This document shows positions 59,466 through 64,000 of a stretch of DNA of 64,000 nucleotides, in pieces (positions within the stretch are counted from its first letter, which is position 1; every line of letters begins with the position of its first letter). Where the stretch lies: NCBI GenBank assembly GCA_018398815.1, contig CM031620.1, positions 59,353,744-59,417,743 on the forward strand. The letters run 5' to 3'. The notes under the pieces are model-generated. The model saw only the letters and a list, made by a program, of their open reading frames with translations, was not told the origin of the DNA and made no database searches. This DNA is from Conus ventricosus (lineage: Eukaryota > Mollusca > Gastropoda > Neogastropoda > Conidae). Made by a program: the position numbers and the translations under genes.

Positions 59466-59606
59466 CTGTCCTTGAAGAAGTTACAGCACGCCTCACGCAC
59501 GTGGCGAAGGTTCAGAAAACTGGCCGCAATGAGCAGCGACTGCGCGTTGTATCGGTCGATGGCCACGGAGCCGGTGTAGGCAAAGTTCACCATGGCCTCC
59601 AGAGCA
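59466..59606 (-). CDS. KLHL18: KLHL18-like, C-terminal BTB domain exon
   Basis: The exon lies between a TTGCCCAG acceptor and a GTGGGT donor. It reads ALEAMVNFAYTGSVAIDRYN, then AQSLLIAASFLNLRHVREAC, then CNFFKDR. AYTG-x-NxQSLLxAASFLxLxxVxxACCxFLxxR is the end of the BTB fold and its 3-box, the Cul3-binding edge. It parallels KLHL18 ([20 protein letters not shown]). The frame is intact; 2-base phase on the left and right matches the neighbours. Confidence 0.9.
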
Positions 59607-61031
59607 CTGGGCAAAGACAGGAAAGACAACTCCAGGGAACAACCACGGCATCATGTTAAAAATATAGGACCCTCCATCACAAAAGTTTCTGGTGTTGATA
59701 TGTGTACTAAATAATTACTGCACGATCAAGCGGAGAGCTACATCCGGGTGGACTGATCTAACTTGCATTGAGCATCTCACTCATTCGATTATACTGCTGA
59801 TATTATAAACAAGAGAAGTTCAGCAATGCCAAGACTGGGCTGATTACTTCCTTTACATCTGATTACAATTGAAAATGCCCACACTGATGGATCAATATGG
59901 CTTGATCAGAAATAAACCAAGTATTCATTTTTGCTTTTCTAGGGGGGTCAATAACATAAGATAACATCTCTTTAAATGACATCTTCTAGAAACGCACCTA
60001 AACTTGTTAAATCTTTCTCCATAAAATCTTAAATCAGATGAAAATGTTAATCCTCTCAAAAACTCAGATCACTCAGGTGGACATCCTGAACAGGATCTTC
60101 ATGGACTCGTCTGTAAAATGTTTGTGTCTCACATCGTCAGTCCCAACACTCTAACTAGGGTCACACTCATGTATATCAGGTCAAGCTGACAAATTAATGC
60201 CAATTGAGTAGACTTTAAACTGGTGTATGGAGCAGAATAACGTAAGAAAATTCAACCATAACAGTTAAGTACAACAAGTAGGGTGTCTTGCTTAATGATG
60301 AAACAATTAATATCCATGACTCAAAATGAATGCTGCTCAGGACATCAATTTGCCTGGCAAATATGCAGACACAAAGTGTTGGGACAAACAAGGAAACATC
60401 CCCCCCCCCCCCCCCTTTCCCCAAAATAGGATGATCCAAGCTTGCACATATAGTGCGGACCTGACTCATACACACAGCACCAACAACTGGAGCTATGAAC
60501 AAACACACATTAACATTTATTCAGTCTGCATAACCTTTTGATCTTGAATACTGTCTAACAGAACACATAGCTGAAAAGAAAGAAACAAAGGCAACCACGA
60601 ATTGATTAATATGAATGGAAATTTCAAATGAGGCTGGGAACATTAAACAATAAAGAACAAACAAGAAGGGTAACTCTTGCTGCCATGATGATGAAGTGTC
60701 TTTTAAAGACAGATTATTACAATCACACAGAGTACAGCGACTGGTGGAAAGTCACACCAACCTTCTCATGCTGCAGTATCAATATCAACACCCCACAGTA
60801 AACTGGTCAATGAAGGTCAGCACAGGGGCACCCATGACAAGAGATGCTGCACCGTTCATCAGGAACTTCCTTGGCCTTCAATAGCGCCCATTCAAATTCA
60901 ACATTCTCTGGTAAAGTTTTAACAATAAATTCTGCTACCTGAAAAGCTCTTTCCTTTGTCCGAAAGTGAAACATCTATTCTTTAACCAAACAGGTATTTT
61001 AATTTTGATTCAAATTCTTAACAAGTTTTGC

Positions 61032-61400
61032 AAAATGTTTTTTAAGGCTCTGCTGAAAAATGTAGACAAACGAATCACAAGACAAAACATGACATGTTTC
61101 GACCTCTTAAGGTCTTCTTTAAGCACGATACAAAACACTCAGGACAACAAAAATGAACGAGCAATCACTTACCTTCATCCAATTCGGCGCAAGATGGGCG
61201 TTAATAAGTTGATAGAGAAGTGATTGCTCGTTCATTTTCATTGTCCGAAGGGCTGCGTATCTTGCCTGAAGAAGACCTAAGAGGTTGAAACGAGTCGTGT
61301 TTTGCTTTCTGATTTGTTTGTCAACGTTTTTCGGCGAAGCCTTAAAAATACTTTTAAAAATTTGTTTCGATTTCCGCCTGTGGCTGCCTCACTTTGCATC
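61032..61400. repeat. Fold-back repeat with hammerhead-like cores
   Basis: The left arm (61032-61166) and right arm (61219-61350) are inverted copies around a spacer of about 50 bp. The right arm reads CTGAAGA-A-GACCT-AAG-AGGTT-GAAACGAGTC on the plus strand. The left arm reads GAAGACCTTAAGAGGTCGAA, then ACATGTC, on the minus strand. Confidence 0.85.
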
Positions 61401-61516
61401 TATATCAAATTAAAAAAAAAAAAAGGTCAACATGATCACTGAGTGGTTTTAGTGTCATTGTGTAAACACTGTTGATAATAAACCTTCATGTTAAGAAAAA
61501 AAAAAAAATCCCCTAC

Positions 61517-61647
61517 CTGGGCTCTATTCCTTCTATGGTAATTTCGCTCATGTTGGCCTCCACCATGTCACAGGTGAACATGGCATTGAAGTAAGGAATG
61601 CTGGCCGCCAAGATTACACGGTGAGCAGAGAACTTCTGTTCCCCAAC
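61517..61647 (-). CDS. KLHL18: KLHL18-like, BTB domain exon (most 5' found)
   Basis: The gene product would be a Cullin-3 ubiquitin-ligase adaptor: BTB dimerises and binds Cul3, Kelch binds substrate. Mammalian KLHL18 is linked to Aurora-A and UNC119 turnover. This exon, between a GTTGCAG acceptor and a GTAGGG donor, reads VGEQKFSAHRVILAASIPYF, then NAMFTCDMVEANMSEITIEG, then IEP. KFSAHRxVLAASIPYFxAMFTxDM is the BTB core and is close to KLHL18. The frame is intact. The upstream exon with the start codon and LCDVTL motif was not found to 64000. Confidence 0.9.
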
Positions 61648-61994
61648 CTGCAACCATACAATCACATGAATTACTTGGGTTATTCCATAATGTTCACAGT
61701 TTTATCAAAACTATACATATTGGTTTGTAATACAGATACCACTGTAAGTGAAATTTGGATGAAATATAAATGTCTGGGCCAAGCTATTTCACTGTGACTG
61801 ATACTGGAAAAAATGAAATTAAAAGAAAACAGTTCTTCACATTCAACGAAATGTAAGCAAATGAGACATGCAGCCTCACAGTGGATCTGGGAAGAAGTAT
61901 CAACACTGTGTAAACGAGGAGTTACTGCAAAATAATAAACACCAGACATACTGATCATATCACTAACGAATAAGTATGTAATCATCAAGCAGCA

Positions 61995-62280
61995 CATCAG
62001 ATCTTAAGAAATAAAAGAAGATTGCGCTGGTATGGCCATTGACCGAATCAAATGACCTTGGTAAAACAATCTTCCATGGAACTGTTGAAAGGGGGAGATA
62101 CCAGGGAAGACAGAAAAAAAGGGATGGACTGACAACACTGTAGATTGGACGGGGAAGACATTTGCAGTTCTACACACAAACTTTGACACGCAACCCAAAG
62201 AACTGGAAGAATCTTGGAAACTGTTCCTCAGTGTGCATGTGGTGTTCCAGTGACTCTCCATGGAGATATGGGAGATAAAA
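61995..62280 (+). mobile_element. LINE 3'-terminal ORF fragment (RTE-like)
   Basis: The plus-strand translation gives KRRLRWYGH, then GRYQGRQKKRDGLTTL, then NPKNWKNLG-x-CSSVCMWCSSDSPW, with one shift. This resembles the C-terminal tail of RTE-type RTs (RxRWxGH, then GxRxRGRxKKRW, then a short trailing segment). Confidence 0.6.
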
Positions 62281-62409
62281 AAGCAGAATCTGCTACATTT
62301 TCATCATGGCAGTTTGACTTTCTGTTGCTGTGACAACCACCAGTTTGATAAAACATTAACCCTGGTAAAATGACTTATCCTAAAATGAATGAAAATAGTC
62401 ATGCATATG

Positions 62410-62456
62410 TAAGTGTGTGTGTGCATGTGTGTGTGCGTGCATGCTGTGCGTGTGTG

Positions 62457-62499
<43 letters not shown>

Positions 62500-62565
62500 T
62501 GTGAGTGGGTGTGTGTGAGTGGGTGTGTGTGTGTGTGTGTGTGTGTGAGTGTGTGTGTGTGAGTG

Positions 62566-62648
<83 letters not shown>

Positions 62649-62660
62649 TGTGTGTGTGTG
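62410..62660. repeat. (TG)n / (CGTG)n microsatellite
   Basis: Alternating TG and long CGTG arrays. The CGTG arrays lie at 62458-62501 and 62594-62648. Confidence 0.95.
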
Positions 62661-63300
62661 TCCGCTACCAGAGCTCTATAAAAGGTACATGGATGAAGGG
62701 CTTAGAGCCATGTCCATGCCAGAAAAAGACCTCCATAACTTTCTCAACTTTGTTCAGACCTTTCATCCATCTTTCAAATTTACAGCCACCATTTTCCAGT
62801 CAGTCAGCTTTCTTGACATCTCCCTCAAAGATGGACTTCTAAAAAACTGTTTTCTACAATTACAAACCACCAATGTGCATCCATACGTGGAATTCACATC
62901 TTTTCACCAACCCCATCCACAAAACACAGCATTCCATACCCTGAATTCCTCCATCTGCGCAGACTTTGCTCCCATAAGAAAGATTTCACATAGTAAGGTA
63001 CGGTAATGTTGCTTAAATACTAGTTATAGCCCAGCCGACCGCAAAGGGCCACATACAAACCTTACGAGTTTTCCACCAACGATGCATACCCAGAACTGTC
63101 ACTGATGATGCTCTCTGCCACACAACAGCTGTGTCCAGAACAAATGCCTTGGAAGCTCAGCCTCCAAAAGAAACAGACAGACCCATAGCCTGTCTGAGTG
63201 TCTCCTCTTCCAGTTCCACCCACACACTCTGCCCATCTGCAGAATCCTCAAGTCACACTGACGCATGGTAGAAAGTCACAAACCAGCCTTTGAGACCAAA
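62661..63300 (+). mobile_element. Second Penelope-like RT fragment
   Basis: The ORF reads LPELYKRYMDEGL, then LHNFLNFVQTFHPSFKFT, then SVSFLDISL, then HPYVEFTSFHQPHPQNTAFH. LYKRYxDD-x-FLxxxNxFHPxxKFT-x-SVxFLDI-x-HxYxxFxSxHPxHT is the late RT block of Penelope-like elements. The palm reads MDE instead of DD. It is 5'-truncated by the CGTG array and interrupted near 63003 by a reverse SINE tail. Where it ends on the right is unclear. Confidence 0.65.
63003..63060 (-). repeat. SINE tail fragment (reverse copy of 43190-43235)
   Basis: GTTGCTTAAATACTAGTTAT, then AGCCCAGCCGACCGCAAAGG, is the reverse complement of the 43.2-kb fragment. It sits inside the Penelope-like sequence. Confidence 0.65.
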
Positions 63301-64000
63301 CCTCATGATTACTTTCAGGCGTGATAAAAACTCAAACTGAACAAAATCACCACACACTAATCACACAGTAATTTTTTTCCCTTCTCAAAATTCAGCTGCA
63401 GGATCTGTCCTCTCACCAAACCAGGCACCACCCTACAACTGGCCTCAAAGACCTGTTCAAAATGTTCAGAGCCGCATATATTGTTAAGATCAAAGTAGGT
63501 TGAGACAGCCTGCATACTTATGCACTTTTGAACATGTGGTCGATATCCATCGTCATCGACCTAAACCAGTTCCTCTGCACTTCAACTATTCCCAATGTAA
63601 AAATCAATCATGCCAGTCATGGACGGAGTTTTGGCAATCACAGAGTGACAACTTTGAGTATACCATGCTGAAATCTTATTCCAGACTAGGGACTACTGCC
63701 CACTTGGCATCAACATCCATAAATAGCATTAGCTTATCCACCCTCACAACACCAGCCCACAGTACTCTTCACACACCACCATACTACTCATTATTTACCT
63801 TATGTATACATTACAACCATTCTCTCTTCTTCTCTCCTCATTTTCATTTTTTCACATTCTTTATCAGCCTATTCTCTATTTATTTATAATCTATAGATCC
63901 ACTCCTTTTCTTACTCTTGTTTTCTTTCATATATATTACTTTTAAATGTATCTTTCCTCTGTTTGTTAGTTTGTCGGTTCATTTTCTTCATCTTCTGTAT
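63301..64000. other. No gene recognised
   Basis: AT-rich sequence with short ORFs, possibly remains of the Penelope-like element up to about 63680, then CT/TTC-rich sequence to the window end. Confidence 0.4.

Overview
The window is animal nuclear DNA. It has split exons with GT-AG borders, abundant LINEs, SINEs, Penelope-like and DNA transposons, and very many (CA)n, (GA)n and G-rich arrays. Lineage is inference: the tRNA-derived SINEs and the microsatellite load look molluscan, most likely a marine gastropod. There is no bacterial, organellar or CRISPR signal.

The main host gene is a KLHL18-type BTB-BACK-Kelch protein on the minus strand. Eight coding exons lie between 61647 and 35522 in correct order with compatible splice phases: BTB (61.6 and 59.5 kb), BACK (57.6 and 41.8 kb), the BACK-Kelch linker (40.8 kb) and Kelch repeats (39.6, 36.6 and 35.6 kb). 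The 5' coding start and the last Kelch repeats were not found. Several exons carry short deletions at G runs, which looks more like consensus error than gene death. Other host candidates are a first exon with a signal peptide (7546-7647, plus) and an unidentified basic, Ser/Arg-rich membrane protein (about 3102-2089, minus).

Mobile DNA fills most of the rest. The most striking element is a 4.4-kb P-element/THAP9-like transposon (29140-33547) with matching terminal inverted repeats, a THAP-domain first exon and a recognisable transposase core. It sits inside a G-rich minisatellite whose two halves flank it. Also present are a Tc1-like element (14649-16229), Penelope-like elements (4.5-6.5 kb and 62.7 kb onward), a LINE with APE-type nuclease and RT (about 18.5-22.8 kb, minus), an R2-like LINE with a restriction-like endonuclease (48.1-51.2 kb, minus), other LINE fragments, a TTAA-flanked piggyBac-like MITE (57907-58654), several tRNA-derived SINEs, and a four-copy unclassified repeat.

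Hammerhead-ribozyme-like cores occur at the 3' end of the first Penelope-like element and in fold-back repeats near 10.6, 51.5 and 61.2 kb, plus a solo copy at 42.2 kb. In the three fold-backs the two arms carry the motif in diverging orientation.

Assembly quality is uneven. There is a 1000-N gap at 13312-14311. The blocks at about 16.3-25 kb and 29.2-33 kb have inflated homopolymers, and 17480-17760 is almost only homopolymer runs. Reading-frame breaks in those blocks should not be taken as real pseudogenisation.
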